From positions 4,888,001-4,952,000 of the forward strand of contig NC_057319.1 in the NCBI RefSeq assembly GCF_000687475.1: a stretch of 64,000 bases of DNA. The letters are read 5' to 3'. Under the pieces are notes generated by a model. The model did no database searches. It was not told the origin of the DNA and was given only the letters and a program-made list of their open reading frames with translations. The position numbers were made by a program, and so were the translations under genes. The number at the start of each line of letters is the position of its first letter. Position 1 is the stretch's first letter. The DNA comes from Ustilaginoidea virens. Its lineage: Eukaryota; Ascomycota; Sordariomycetes; Hypocreales; Clavicipitaceae. This document shows positions 20,954 through 30,737 of this stretch, one piece after another.

Positions 20954-22894
20954 TTAGTAGTTCCCTCCCCTCATATCTTGAGCCAAGTCGATGGCAACCT
21001 GCGTCGCCGCCGCGCTGCCGAAATCGGCAAAGAACAAGGGCCCCGACATCCGCACCGCCACGTTGTAGAGCGTAAACGCCCGCATGTTGGCAAACGCCGA
21101 CACGTACGTCCCCGACGTCGTCTCCGGCCCCAGCCGCTGCGCGTTGGCCGACGTCAGGCTCAGCAGGGCCAGCCGCGTGGCCAGCCCGTCCGTGGCCAGC
21201 TGCCCGCTCTTGTACACGTAAAACTGGAGCGACACGAACCGCAGCCCGTCCCGGTCGTCGGGGTTCCGCGTCGTCGTGTAGCCAAACTTGTACTCGGACG
21301 CGCTGCTCCCGTCGCTGGCCTCGTAGGGCCGGATGGGCACGGGGCCCGTCAGCGCGCACCCGTAGCCGCCGAGGCTGTTCTGGACCAGCGCCTGGAACCT
21401 CTTGCTCACCAGGTCGAGGTCGCCGGTGAAGAGCTGGCTCGGGTCCTGCGGCCGGTAGCTGGGCAGGTCTTGGTCCTTGATGTCCTGGATCATGCTGGAG
21501 AAGGCGGATTCCGTTCCCGGGGGCAGGAAGTGGGTGTGTTCGACGGGCGGGGTGCCGCCCGAGTGCTGCGTGACGCCGGGTCCGATGCTGTGCGCCTCGG
21601 CCCAGCGCCCCGGGCTGCTCTTGGTGTTGCTCTTGACGTAGCTGGAGAAGTTGTCGGCAAAGGGGGTCGACACGAGCAGCTTGGTGGCTTCGTACTCTGC
21701 GCGAGATTCGGTGCCCGTGTGCGGCCCGGCGCACGAGTCAATCATCAGCATGGTCAAGCCGTGGTCCTTCTCAAACGCGGCCGCCTGCGAAGGGTAGTTG
21801 CCGTCTCCGCGAACGAGCTGGTTGAACTCGGCCCTCAGCTCCTCGCTCAGGGCCTTGCCGCGGGACCACGAGATCCACACGTGGTTGCGGAACGGCTGCC
21901 GGTCCGGAGAGGCGTAGTCTGGCAGCACCATGTCCGACGTCTTGTATTCGAAGAAGGGGTTGTTGCAGGGGCCCCAGCCCACCAGCTCCGTCTGCGCAAT
22001 CATTTCCGGTGTCTTGGGGATGAACCCGTAGACCTGGTGGTGCTCCCAGGAAAGCTCCTCGTAGGGCACGCCCAGCGACAGGGCAGTCTGCGCGATGGCC
22101 CCCTGGTCGAAGCAGTTGACCGTCGTCAGCTTCTTGTACTGGTTCCAGACGCGCCACGAGTCCAGCCAAGCCGGCAGGTTGAACCCGCCGCTGCCGTACT
22201 CGCCGGCGAAGCTGGGGTTCCCGCCAACAGTCTCGTACTTGAGCCAGTGCTCGTTGGTCTTGCACGCATGCCCCGTGAAGGGCTGCGCCGAGCCGTGGGC
22301 GATGCGCGCGACCATCGAGACCCAGTCGTCAGGCGTGCTGAGCTTCTGGCACGTTGCCGCCAGCACAAACATGCGGAGAAGCAGCAGGGGGATGCCGACG
22401 TCAAAGATGTTGGCCAGCTTGGCCACGGGCAGGACGTACAGCTCGAGGGCCAGCAGCTGCGGCAGCTCGACCGGCGGTCCGCCGTTGGTGGGGGTGAGCG
22501 TCACGGTATACAGTCCGCTGTACCCGAACGGCACGCTCTGGGCAGGCAGGGAAAAGGGAAAGTAATCCGCAACGGTTGCCGGTGGCGACGGGGCAATGGG
22601 CGGCGCCCAGGTGCCACCCCACCCGCTCTTGGGAGCAAGGCTGCACGTAACAGCCTGTCCCTGGAACTGCGCGTCGACGCCCTGGATGGCAATCTGAAGC
22701 AACACATTCTGCCGAGGTTGGGCCAGATAGCACAGCGGCGAGGAGGGGGCTGGCGGCATGTTGCCTGCCGCCGGGCTGGTGACGAGGTCATCGCCGGCCA
22801 AGGACTGCTGCAGGCTCGCGTGCTGCTTGGCCGCAATGACGACGACTGGCTTGAGAACCGACGAAACGCCAACGTTGATGGTGTACATGGACAT
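20954..22894 (-). CDS. Large protein of unknown function with a possible transglutaminase-like Cys/His/Asp set
   Basis: Single exon, 646 residues from the ATG at 22894 (MSMYTINVG); the frame is open 51 codons further upstream, but a TATA box lies there, so the later ATG is chosen. I do not recognise a named family. The N-terminal 200 residues look like beta-rich domains (LYTVTLTPTNGGPPVEL). The centre has TVNCFDQGAIAQ (Cys261), FRNHVWISW (His338) and MLMIDSCAGPHTG (Asp386), in the order Cys-His-Asp found in transglutaminase-like and papain-like hydrolases. Two conserved-looking Trp/Gly-rich segments flank the Cys (GGFNLPAWLDSWRVWNQY, YEELSWEHHQVYGF). The C-terminal 150 residues contain an Asp/Arg-rich segment (TTRNPDDRDGLRFVSLQFYVYK). 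No signal peptide or membrane segment is evident, so a cytosolic site is likely. The catalytic proposal is inference. Confidence 0.75.
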   Translation of the reverse strand: MSMYTINVGVSSVLKPVVVIAAKQHASLQQSLAGDDLVTSPAAGNMPPAPSSPLCYLAQPRQNVLLQIAIQGVDAQFQGQAVTCSLAPKSGWGGTWAPPIAPSPPATVADYFPFSLPAQSVPFGYSGLYTVTLTPTNGGPPVELPQLLALELYVLPVAKLANIFDVGIPLLLLRMFVLAATCQKLSTPDDWVSMVARIAHGSAQPFTGHACKTNEHWLKYETVGGNPSFAGEYGSGGFNLPAWLDSWRVWNQYKKLTTVNCFDQGAIAQTALSLGVPYEELSWEHHQVYGFIPKTPEMIAQTELVGWGPCNNPFFEYKTSDMVLPDYASPDRQPFRNHVWISWSRGKALSEELRAEFNQLVRGDGNYPSQAAAFEKDHGLTMLMIDSCAGPHTGTESRAEYEATKLLVSTPFADNFSSYVKSNTKSSPGRWAEAHSIGPGVTQHSGGTPPVEHTHFLPPGTESAFSSMIQDIKDQDLPSYRPQDPSQLFTGDLDLVSKRFQALVQNSLGGYGCALTGPVPIRPYEASDGSSASEYKFGYTTTRNPDDRDGLRFVSLQFYVYKSGQLATDGLATRLALLSLTSANAQRLGPETTSGTYVSAFANMRAFTLYNVAVRMSGPLFFADFGSAAATQVAIDLAQDMRGGNY

Positions 22895-24319
22895 TTTGGA
22901 GGCGCAAGATGGAGTGAAAATAGCAGTTGGGCACTTCCGAGGGCCAGTCGTGGACGGTTTTATAACCTGGTTTCCACATGTACATGGCCGTCGGAGCAGC
23001 GCTCTTTTGCCAGCTTTCGCCCGGTTCTGACTTGATTCTAGACTCATGCTTGCGGGGACCCAGCCGCCAAAGCAGTATCGTTCAGACGTTTCGTGGCTAC
23101 CTGAGGTATGAAGCTAAGCAGCAATGTTGGTTCATTGCAGCGACGAATGGACCCTTGGCTGATGCGTGGCGCACGGCACGCATCGACGGCTGGGAGCCGA
23201 TGAAGAGAGATGATGAGTTGATAGGTCGAGCCTGGCATGCGGGGGTTGACGCATCAATAGCGTCCAACTCTAAAGGTGTTTGAAGAGCAGCTGAGCTGCA
23301 AGGAACTAATGAAGATCAGGCGCAGGAAAGTGGACATGGCGCCTGGATAAGGTTAGGCCCTTGACGAGGGGGACGGTGTCCGGTTGCTGCTGATTGTGCA
23401 GTACATCTGTCGCAAAAATCGATGCGTCGGGAGAGATTATATCCGTAGAGAGGTTTGTGAAGGGTGATTCGGCATGTTGACACTGTCTTTTTTTCGATTT
23501 CTTCGGAGGTGTTGGCTTCGGAGGTGTTGGATCTTGGTGGTCGTTGTTTTCCCCGCGGGGCAGAGAGTTGTCGACGCCACCTAGGGCTCAGCCGCACACG
23601 GACCATTGGCCACGCTCCGGCTTTGTGGCGCCAGCCCTTTGAACTCTATCTGTCGTGGCTTATCATGTCCGTCAGTTCGATTGGTTCAACGTCGGATGCC
23701 CCACAATCACGCGCGTCCTGCCCAACGGGCATCAGCAATCAAGGCGCGATTCAGATCTGGCCACCAGGTACGGAGCACTGCGTGCGTACTCGATGCGAAA
23801 ATCAGGTATTTGCTGGCGAAAGAATGTGCAAAATTTCAACATTCCCCATTCGATCGAGCTGAGAGATCTCATCCCGCCGGCAGCGCCCCAATAGCACGCA
23901 GATGCCATGGCCCAACCATGCAACACGAACCTCGGGGCAAGCCCCAGCCAGACCTTGCAAACTTTGACTTGACATGCCTTCGGCTAGCTCCGGCAAACGT
24001 CCCTCCCCATACCCGTTAAGCAAGCGGTGTCGCCGCTAGACACCAGACGAACTTTGGCTTGAACCGGACATGTGCAGCGTTCCAAGGGCGCACTCTTTCG
24101 CCGGTGACGGCAGCGGCGAAAGCCATTCGGGAAACCATGGGTGTCAGGAGATTCAACCCAATCACCACCAACACGGAACCAAATCACAAAGACTACCGAG
24201 CACCCGGAAAGCCCGCGCTTGACCCATCAAAGAGGGGAACAACTAGCGGAACAAGTCCCCTGGCTCATCCCCAAGCTAATTGAACACGTGGATCTGGCTG
24301 GCAAGGACCGGACACCACC
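22895..24319. other. Intergenic region
   Basis: 1.4 kb between the divergent unknown protein and the protease relic. Several open frames under 140 codons occur, none with a recognisable family or splice structure. The rightmost 200 bp may contain a decayed prodomain of the adjacent protease relic. Confidence 0.5.
22958..22964 (-). promoter_or_regulatory. TATA box of the 646-residue unknown gene
   Basis: TATAAAA read on the minus strand, 64 bp before the ATG at 22894. It supports the internal ATG rather than the upstream in-frame one. Confidence 0.5.
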
Positions 24320-25024
24320 GGGTTCCTTCCCGCCACGACCCCGCCCGACGCTTTACCCAAGAAGGAGTATCGTGGCGAGGCCGCCATCGGCACGCCCCGC
24401 AGAAGCTGTACTTGAGCCTTTGGTCGGCACGGGATCCAGTGATCTCTGGGTCACGAGCAAGCCAGATGCCCACTGCGCCGTGGACGGGGCCATGGGCAAG
24501 TCTTCAATGCCAAGGCCAGCACTGCCAGGAAACTCGACGGTGAGCGGTCGGCTACCTGCGGCGACGGAACCTCCGCCAGCGGCAACGTCTACGTTGAGTT
24601 GACCAGGTCGCCGTTGGCAATTTAAACAATCGGCCCAGGTGCCTGCACCCCTGTCGACCGCCGCACGGGGGATTCTGGCCCTCTCGCGCACTCTCCGAAC
24701 CTTGTATCGTCAGAAAGTACTACTCGCGCGTCCCGGGGGTCAGGTACAGCCCCGTTTCATCCGGCTGGGTCTTTGACTGCAATGCTACCCTTCCCGACTT
24801 TAGCTTGGGCGTCAACAACCCCTGGGCGACCGTTCCTGGCTCCGACATCCAACTGCGTTCCTCTCGAGGACGACAGCCCCATCTGCCTCGGCGGTATCCA
24901 GAACAGCATCCCGGACGTGCCCTGCGTATTTGGGGACGTTGCTTTCAAGTCCGGTCTGGTTGTTTTCGATGCCGGCAAAAGCAAGCTGGGCTGGGGCGCC
25001 AAAAGGTTGCGATGGGGCTTGTCT
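24320..25024 (+). pseudogene. Relic of a secreted aspartic protease (peptidase family A1)
   Basis: Pieces of a pepsin-like protease lie in order but in different frames. They are KKEYRGEAAIGTP (substrate-groove start), PQKLYLSL one frame on, then VGTGSSDLWVTS where the catalytic motif DTGSSDLWV carries Gly for Asp (GGC at 24426). After these come GDGTSASGNVYVE, ARGILALSRTL, then YYSRVPGVRYSPVSSGW with NATLPDFSLGV and ATVPGSDIQ, and finally CLGGIQ and VFGDVAFKSGLVVFDAG, the usual A1 C-terminus. At least four frame changes are needed, the first catalytic Asp is lost, and the segment holding the second catalytic Asp is deleted. Intact homologues have about 400 residues; only about 235 codons' worth remains. 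A dead gene is the clear reading. Confidence 0.85.
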
Positions 25025-25145
25025 TCTTTCTTTCTGTCCTTGTTACATTATGATAAAAAGAAAAGAAAGAAAAAAAACTCATGCTGTACACGGAGTGCTA
25101 CTACAGTAGGACAACGCCGCCAAAAGCCCTGCCCCGGGTGCCTCG

Positions 25146-25592
25146 TTACGCGGATCCAGCCAAAACCCGCTCGGAGAGCATGGTGTCAAAGTAGCTCCGA
25201 ATCTCGTCGATCCTGCCCTCGTCATTCCACCGCATCAGCCACGCGTACTCGTTGTCGTATCGCTGGCCGGTGATCCTGATGGCCTCCCCCCGAGCTTCAA
25301 CCGCGCACCACCATCCGTCCTGCTCGCGCTCCGAGTCGACTATGACCCTCGTGACGACGAACTTGATGGGCCCCTTGAGATTCTTGCCCAGCCTGTTGAA
25401 CGTTGCGTCTTCGTGGTCCTTGACGCTGTATCGTGAGCCGGCAAGAGAGTGCGCACTGCCGGTGCATGTCCAAGTGACGTTGGGGACGAGATAGTCGGTG
25501 AGGAATTTCCTCCGCAGCTCGAGGTTGTCGACCTCGAGCAGGGGAGCCAATGCTTTGCGGACAAGTTGCTTGGTGAGGATGAATTTAGACAT
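25146..25592 (-). CDS. SnoaL/NTF2-like small protein
   Basis: Single exon, 148 residues from MSKFILTKQL. Order of elements fits the NTF2-like cone fold: N-terminal helices (LVRKALAPLLEV, LRRKFLTDYL), a V-W-C-G strand segment (NVTWTCTGSAHSLAG), then long strands KFVVTRVIVDSE, WWCAVEARGEAIRITG and YAWLMRWNDEGRIDEIRSYFD. The closing W-x-x-(E/D)-G-x-I-x-E-I-R-x-Y-x-D motif is typical of SnoaL-like cyclases, ketosteroid-isomerase-like enzymes and related orphan proteins. Fungal members occur both inside secondary-metabolite clusters and alone; here no biosynthetic genes are adjacent, so the substrate is unknown. No signal peptide; cytosolic. Confidence 0.75.
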   Translation of the reverse strand: MSKFILTKQLVRKALAPLLEVDNLELRRKFLTDYLVPNVTWTCTGSAHSLAGSRYSVKDHEDATFNRLGKNLKGPIKFVVTRVIVDSEREQDGWWCAVEARGEAIRITGQRYDNEYAWLMRWNDEGRIDEIRSYFDTMLSERVLAGSA

Positions 25593-25689
25593 GGTTGCGT
25601 TGTCGTGCAAGTCGTGCAAGTCGTGACGGCTTGTCGTGTGTCGTGTTGCGTCGGGAGGCGCACGGAAGCGAGGCTGGTGGGATGCAAAA

Positions 25690-25695
25690 TTTATA
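25690..25695 (-). promoter_or_regulatory. TATA box of the SnoaL-like gene
   Basis: TATAAA on the minus strand, 98 bp before the ATG at 25592. Confidence 0.5.
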
Positions 25696-26035
25696 TCACT
25701 TGGGGCCCCGGGACCCCAGGCAGACCGCCATGATCAACACGTGGATTACTCAGCAGCTTGGAAGTGATACAGAGTACAGATTAGGACTACGGATTACGGA
25801 TAAAATACAACGTGCTCTGACGCAATGGTTTCCGTTCCTGAGCCTGAGCCTGAGCCTGCAAGTCCCCTGGCTGATGCTGGGGACACATCTTGACCCGTCA
25901 TTTCCAAGCCGCGGCTCGGCTCTTCCGCCCCCGGCTAGCGTTAGTTGGAGATCTTGGGGTTGACCTTTTTGCTGCTGGCGGTCAGTCAATGGGCACAGCA
26001 TTGTGAAGAGGTACCTAATCAATCGCGCATGCTGC
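25696..26035. other. Intergenic spacer
   Basis: About 340 bp between the SnoaL-like promoter and the end of the next minus-strand gene. A short GAGCCT-type hexamer repeat lies at 25835-25857; nothing coding. Confidence 0.45.
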
Positions 26036-26348
26036 CTACCCAGTCACCTTTTCGTAAACGCCGCGGCCGGCATCGGTAATCTTTTCCTGGGTGTTGCGAT
26101 CCATCGGGTGGCCCGACTTTTTGGTGCCGTAGTCGAAGGCTGGAGGAGTCAAGGGTCAGCATCCGAGAAAGACAAGGGCTACAAATGCAATTCATCTGTT
26201 CACGCGGCCGGGAGTCTCTCGGGAAGTCGGGAAAAGAGGGAACAAGATAGATACCCTTGTCAACGTAGTCCTGCTGGCCCGCATTGTTGGGGTTCTGGTT
26301 GTGCTGGCTGCCCTTGACGCCTTGAACGGCCTTTTTGACGAAATCCAT
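26036..26348 (-). CDS. Conserved small fungal protein of 65 residues
   Basis: Two exons, 26348-26255 and 26139-26036, joined through a 115-bp intron (donor after GTTGACAAGG, acceptor CTCCAG). The product starts MDFVKKAVQGVKG, has a Gln/Asn-rich middle (HNQNPNNAGQQDYVDK) and ends in a charged helix with KITDAGRGVYEKVTG. It belongs to a widespread group of short fungal proteins with the pattern QQDY-D-K followed by a helical tail ending EKVTG or similar. Their function is not known to me; low sequence complexity and charge suggest a disordered, possibly stress-related protein. Splicing is supported by the restored C-terminal helix. Confidence 0.75.
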
Positions 26349-26644
26349 GGTTGCTGGGTGGCTTCAACTGGTCTTGTTGGAGGAGGATTTGAAGTAAAAA
26401 AAAAATTGAACGAAATTGGACGAAATTGGAGGGTTGATGAGAAGAGGAAAGGCTGGCAAGCTGTGGAAAGAGATATGTGGGAAATGGCATGTCTGTCGTG
26501 TTTGCTCCGCCAGCCGGTGACGTCTTGCACATTGTGTCGGCGGGGATACCGGTGGATCATCACATGTGTCGGGAATGTCCGGATACGAATGTGGCACATG
26601 TAACCGAGGGAACAGTAGCCCCTTAGGGTTACCCCCGTGCCCAC

Positions 26645-26652
26645 TATAAATA
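26645..26652 (+). promoter_or_regulatory. TATA element (TATAAATA)
   Basis: Followed on the plus strand by a CT-rich stretch and an ATG at 26744, about 99 bp on. Its reverse complement is also TATA-like, so it could instead serve the 65-residue gene whose ATG is 300 bp away on the minus strand. Confidence 0.35.
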
Positions 26653-26743
26653 GCTGGTGACCTGAGTACTGTTGAGACAGGTCAGGTCAACCCTTTACAA
26701 TATACCGCTTTCTCTCCCTGCTTTCTGACACATTGGCACTGTC

Positions 26744-27007
26744 ATGGCACTGTCAAGGCACTGTCAAGGCACTGTCAAGGCGTTGTCGAGGACAATCAAG
26801 GAAGGTGCTTGGGCTTGGGCTTGGCTGGACTGGACTGGCTACGTCATGCACCCTCACAGGCCGCTGCTCCACCAATTAATTACCAGCCTCCAACAAGCCT
26901 TGGCAGACTTGACTTTGCGGGGGGAAGAGGAGAGAGCCTCGCCTCCCTCGCTGGCGCTTCATCATGTCAACGTCCAACAGACTTTGAATCCATTTGCTCC
27001 AAGTTAA
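26744..27007 (+). CDS. Possible orphan short protein (87 residues)
   Basis: Open frame beginning MALSRHCQGTVKALS, placed 99 bp after a good TATA element. The first 15 codons are built from a short repeat (GGCACTGTCAA). No family, signal peptide or domain is recognised. The promoter context is the only support; chance is quite possible. Confidence 0.2.
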   Translation: MALSRHCQGTVKALSRTIKEGAWAWAWLDWTGYVMHPHRPLLHQLITSLQQALADLTLRGEEERASPPSLALHHVNVQQTLNPFAPS

Positions 27008-27467
27008 GCTGGGACGGATTCGGGTACTTCCCGAACCGCTGAAGCAAACCCACGGAGATATGCGGTCCGTCTGCCTTTTCCGCGGATGCGGATGAGTACG
27101 CCGTCTCTTTTGATGCTTGTCTGCGAGTATCAAGAGCCGTCTTATCAGTCACGGCGGCCCAGTGATGGCATCACGGTGTGCGTGGCTCACTAGCGAACAT
27201 TGGGCGCTGATAAAAGTCCTTGATTAATACTACCTAATCTATTCTAATAAAGGGCGAGTTGTGCCCCTGCCCCTATTCATAACGCTCTATAGCATAGATG
27301 ACCTGAAAAGAAAAGAGCAAAGACAATTCTGTGCAGGAAGATTTGCGCATGCGTCTTGTAAAGCCTTTGCGCCTGCGATATGATATATAAACAAAGGAGA
27401 TGGTGAGTAGGACTAGAGCGAAAAGAGGGCTGGCTATGTACTCCGTACTCCGTACTCCGTAACAAAG

Positions 27468-27941
27468 CTAATAAGGTGCAGGTCGCTGCTTATTAGTATT
27501 CCACCGATTCTTCCCTGGCCTCTTTGCGCTACCCCGCAGCTGTTGCAGCTGCTTACCCGGTAGCTGTGACTGTGACTGCGACTGTGGCTGTGGCTGTGGC
27601 TGTGTCTGTGGCTGATTACCCCCTAGCTGTGGCTGTGACAGAGACAGAGACTGATTCGGCTCTCTAAAAATCCGAGGGGCGTCTTGACTAGATTTAAAGG
27701 TCGCCGAGTACCTGAACCGGCCGTCCCCAGCATAGGCGTGAATAATGATCATTCCCAGTGGTTGATTGAGGAATGGCTTGGCTCGGAAACCATCAGCCCA
27801 CACCTTCAATATATACTTGTGGTATAGCGGACGTTGTTCGGCAATGATGGCATTGCTAAAATCATTAGGATCAAGAGTCGTCGCCACAGCAAGGGGGACC
27901 AGGAGGGCGGCGAGGGCGATGATAGAGCGAAGGAGATGCAT
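27468..27941 (-). CDS. Small secreted protein with a Gln/Pro/Ser-rich tail
   Basis: Single exon, 157 residues. The ATG at 27941 gives a clear signal peptide (MHLLRSIIALAALLVPLAVA); upstream in-frame codons are untranslated on this view. The mature N-terminal 70 residues form a compact region (DPNDFSNAIIAEQRPLYHKY, ILKVWADGFRAKPF, MIIIHAYAGDGRFRYSATF). This is followed by a low-complexity tail with QPQTQPQPQPQSQSQSQ and a basic C-terminus (GSAKRPGKNRWNTNK). No Cys occurs in the mature protein. The family is not recognised. Size, signal peptide, basic tail and accessory location fit a species-restricted secreted effector, which is inference only. Confidence 0.55.
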   Translation of the reverse strand: MHLLRSIIALAALLVPLAVATTLDPNDFSNAIIAEQRPLYHKYILKVWADGFRAKPFLNQPLGMIIIHAYAGDGRFRYSATFKSSQDAPRIFREPNQSLSLSQPQLGGNQPQTQPQPQPQSQSQSQLPGKQLQQLRGSAKRPGKNRWNTNKQRPAPY

Positions 27942-28070
27942 TGCTAATGCTGTGGCTGTTGCTCGTACTAGACAGTTTTGCGTGGAAACGAGATCATAGC
28001 AATTTAGGCACACAACCAAGGTATTGTAGTCATCAAGAGTTTCCATCTGCTTGTGCTTGGTACAAGCCGG

Positions 28071-28078
28071 TATTTATA
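28071..28078 (-). promoter_or_regulatory. TATA box of the Gln-rich secreted protein gene
   Basis: TATAAATA on the minus strand, 130 bp before the ATG at 27941. Confidence 0.5.
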
Positions 28079-29170
28079 CCAGTTCTAGCCATGGTTTGCT
28101 TGCACCATACGCGTCACCTTCTTGGCCCAGATGTCCCCTGAAACAAGAAGGGTGGGCGATTACTACAAGCCGAATCAGCTTCTTGCCAGCGCCTTGCCCT
28201 TTTCCCACTTGCTGAACAGTGGTCATGGCAGCTGGCAGAGAATCTGATGAAACTTGGTTGGTAAGCCAGGCGGCCGGCCGCTGGTTAGAGCGGCAACAGG
28301 TAGGTAAGCGTTGTAGATAAACTAGGCTGCCACAGGTTAGAACAATTACTCAGCGTTGAATAGCATGGGGGAATGGCTAGCTCTTCCGGGGGCCAAGACG
28401 AATAAATTATAGACAAGAGAGTGCGGAAGACGAGCAAGAAGTAGAGTGGCCATTGATGCTTGGCTCCTTCTTTGCGAGGCGCAAAAAATCTAGGCCTTAA
28501 TGCTGCCCGTACATGGAGTATGTATGCCCCTTTGCAGTCTGTCTTGGTCACTGGGCCTTTTGATTCGAAACTTTTCGCCGTAGCTAATGACCGCCAGCGG
28601 CTGATGTGGTCTTTGTCCTGCCGAGTGCTAAGCCTTGTGTGTTCCGCTTCAGACTACACATCCGGTCACCTCCTCCATCATGGCGCCGGCGTTTTGCGGC
28701 ATCCGACCCGGTTTCCAGTAACGAGCTAGCCCGCGGCTTACTCCATCGTTCCCTTGACCCGTTCGAGTTAGCGGCATCATCCGGGGCACTTCCGTGACAT
28801 TGACGGCCGCCACGATCCTCCCTGGCCCCAAAATTTTTGACGGAATCCCGTACGTATCACGGCTTCATTGGCTGCGCCCGGCCTCCCTTACCTCCTCGGC
28901 CCCCTTGCAATCTGTTCTCAACAGGTGCCGAAAAGCAAGCAAGTATCTCACCATCGCGCCCTCGCGCCCTAGACATCACCCTCCTGCCCCGTTCAGCCGG
29001 CCAAGCTTTTCATTTTTGTGTGTGCGTGTGTGCGTGTGTGCGTGTGTGTGCGTGTGTGCGTGTGTGTGCGTGTGTGTGAAAATTAGTCTTCAAGGGCTGC
29101 CAACAAACAGTCTACGTGCTCGGCCTATATCCCCAATGGCTTTTCCCCCACAGGTGCTCGCATCTCCCGG
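28079..29170. other. Intergenic region with a GT-rich microsatellite
   Basis: Divergent spacer of about 1.1 kb. A (GTGTGC/GTGT)n tract spans 29017-29078, about 90 bp before the glycosyltransferase-like ATG. No gene recognised. Confidence 0.5.
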
Positions 29171-30737
29171 ATGCACCGTCGCCGGACCAGCCCCGGGCAT
29201 GCCTCTGCGATGACGCTGCTCTACTCCAAGATACACGCCAGGAGGCTCGCCTGCCTGCTGCTGGCCGTGGCCTACTGCGTCGCCGTCCTCCACCACTACC
29301 TGGCGTGGCGCCCGGGCTTCACGCGAACGAGGGCATCGCGGCACGCGCCCGCGAGCTCGTGGCCCAAGCCGGACAACATCACCGTCAGCGGCCTGGTGTT
29401 TTACGGCCGCCGGGACAGGGTCCGCACCATGCTCTGCTACCTCGAGGTGAGAGCTCCCACACGTGGCCCTTTTTGCTGCGCTTTCCCGGTCGGTCAGAAG
29501 CCCCACGGTGCTGAAATCCTTTTGCGCGTCGGCTTGTGCGTGGGAGGCGGGGGCATGTAGAGAAACATGGTCGACAACGGAGGCTGGCTGGACGAGGTGC
29601 TCTGGATAGGGAACACGTTCGACAGCGATGACCGCGCCTACCTCGACGAGGTGATTGCCAGCAACCCACGATACCGCATGATCCCGGTGGAAGGCGAGAT
29701 GCTATGGGTCAACACGTACTACAAGGCCTGGCAGCAGCTGGAGCGCGGGAAATACTATGTCAAGATTGACGACGATATCGTATGTTTTTTTTTCCACCAC
29801 GCACCCCCGGCGCCCGACCGGCTTCGTCTTTCTTCTTCGTCTTCCTCTTCTTCTTTTTTTCTTGCCCCTACCCGAACCTGATGCTGAAAAAACAACCCGT
29901 GTGTCGTGCATGGCACCAGCTCTGGATCGAAGACGGCGCCATCCCCCAGCTCGTCACCAGGAAGATGAACAACCCCAACGACCTGGTGGTTTCCGGAAAC
30001 ATCATCAACAACCCGCCCCTGGGCTTCATCCACTACGCCATCGGCGCCGTCCACCCCTACCTGCCCGAGATGTCGCCCCCTCCCCAAGGCCCAAAGACGA
30101 CGTGGAAGCCGTCCCAGGACCCGCTCTGGTCCGGCCCCGACGACTTGTCCTTTGCCGTGCAGGGCGAGCCGCCTCACCAGGGCCACCGCTGGCTCCGCCT
30201 CGCGGACGACAAGGCGCTGCACCGGACGCCCGCCTCCAAGATCAAGTGGGAGGTCTGGCACGACAGCTACACCAGCTGGGCCATCGCCGCGCAGATGCAC
30301 TACTCGCTCCTGGAGAACATCGAAAACGACGCGCTGCATCTGTACAAGCTCAACAAGATGTGGGACATGATGGGGGAGCGCATCCGCATCAACTTCATCT
30401 GCGTGTATGCGGATGAGGTGCTTGACACGGACATTGGCTCGTGGCCAGCGTACAAGGGCGATGAGGATATGCTTGTGATGGAGCTTCCCAAGCAGTTGAA
30501 CCGATGTAGGCTTCCTTTCTTCCTTCCTGTTCTTCTTCTTTTGTGGCCTCTTCAAACTGTCGCCGCGGTTAGACTGACGACGTCTCAGCCGTTACCATTG
30601 TCAGCGACGCTCTCGCCGCGCACTTCTCCTACACGGACCAGCAGAAGCTCGGGCATACAGATCTCCTGGAAAGATACCACGTCCTGGCCCAGGATCGGGC
30701 GTGTTTGAACCCGCGGCCGCAGGAGGACGGGTTCTAG
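29171..30737 (+). CDS. Type II membrane glycosyltransferase-like protein
   Basis: Four exons, 29171-29446, 29561-29779, 29920-30505 and 30589-30737, give 409 residues; a second ATG at 29210 would give 396. Residues 23-46 contain one membrane segment (LACLLLAVAYCVAVL), a short cytosolic tail and a lumenal domain. The domain starts VSGLVFYGRRDRV, continues RNMVDNGGWLDEVLW and has a KIDDDI motif, the DxD metal/nucleotide-sugar site of GT-A glycosyltransferases; it then has VVSGNIINNPPLGFIHY and a C-terminal helical part. This matches a large, poorly studied family in filamentous fungi with a Golgi glycosyltransferase layout. Splices restore the motifs: YLE|RNMVD, DDDI|LWIED and NR|SVTIVSD. Sugar and acceptor are unknown. 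Confidence 0.8.

Larger units (their letters stand above)
26349..27467. other. Intergenic region with a strong TATA element
   Basis: 1.1 kb between two minus-strand genes. It holds a TATA element at 26645, ACTGTCAAGG-type repeats at about 26738-26782 that start on an ATG, and a triple ACTCCGT repeat at 27440-27460. See the separate entry for the possible short gene. Confidence 0.5.

Noticed and set aside
20474..23035. 853-codon open frame on the plus strand opposite the 646-residue gene
   Set aside because: It runs through the 11-bp array and then mirrors the minus-strand gene; composition is Arg/Pro/Val-rich without domains. The minus frame has a TATA box, a sensible start and protein-like composition.
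22895..23047. N-terminal extension of the 646-residue protein
   Set aside because: The added 51 residues are Lys/Arg/Pro-rich without structure, and a TATA box lies inside them.
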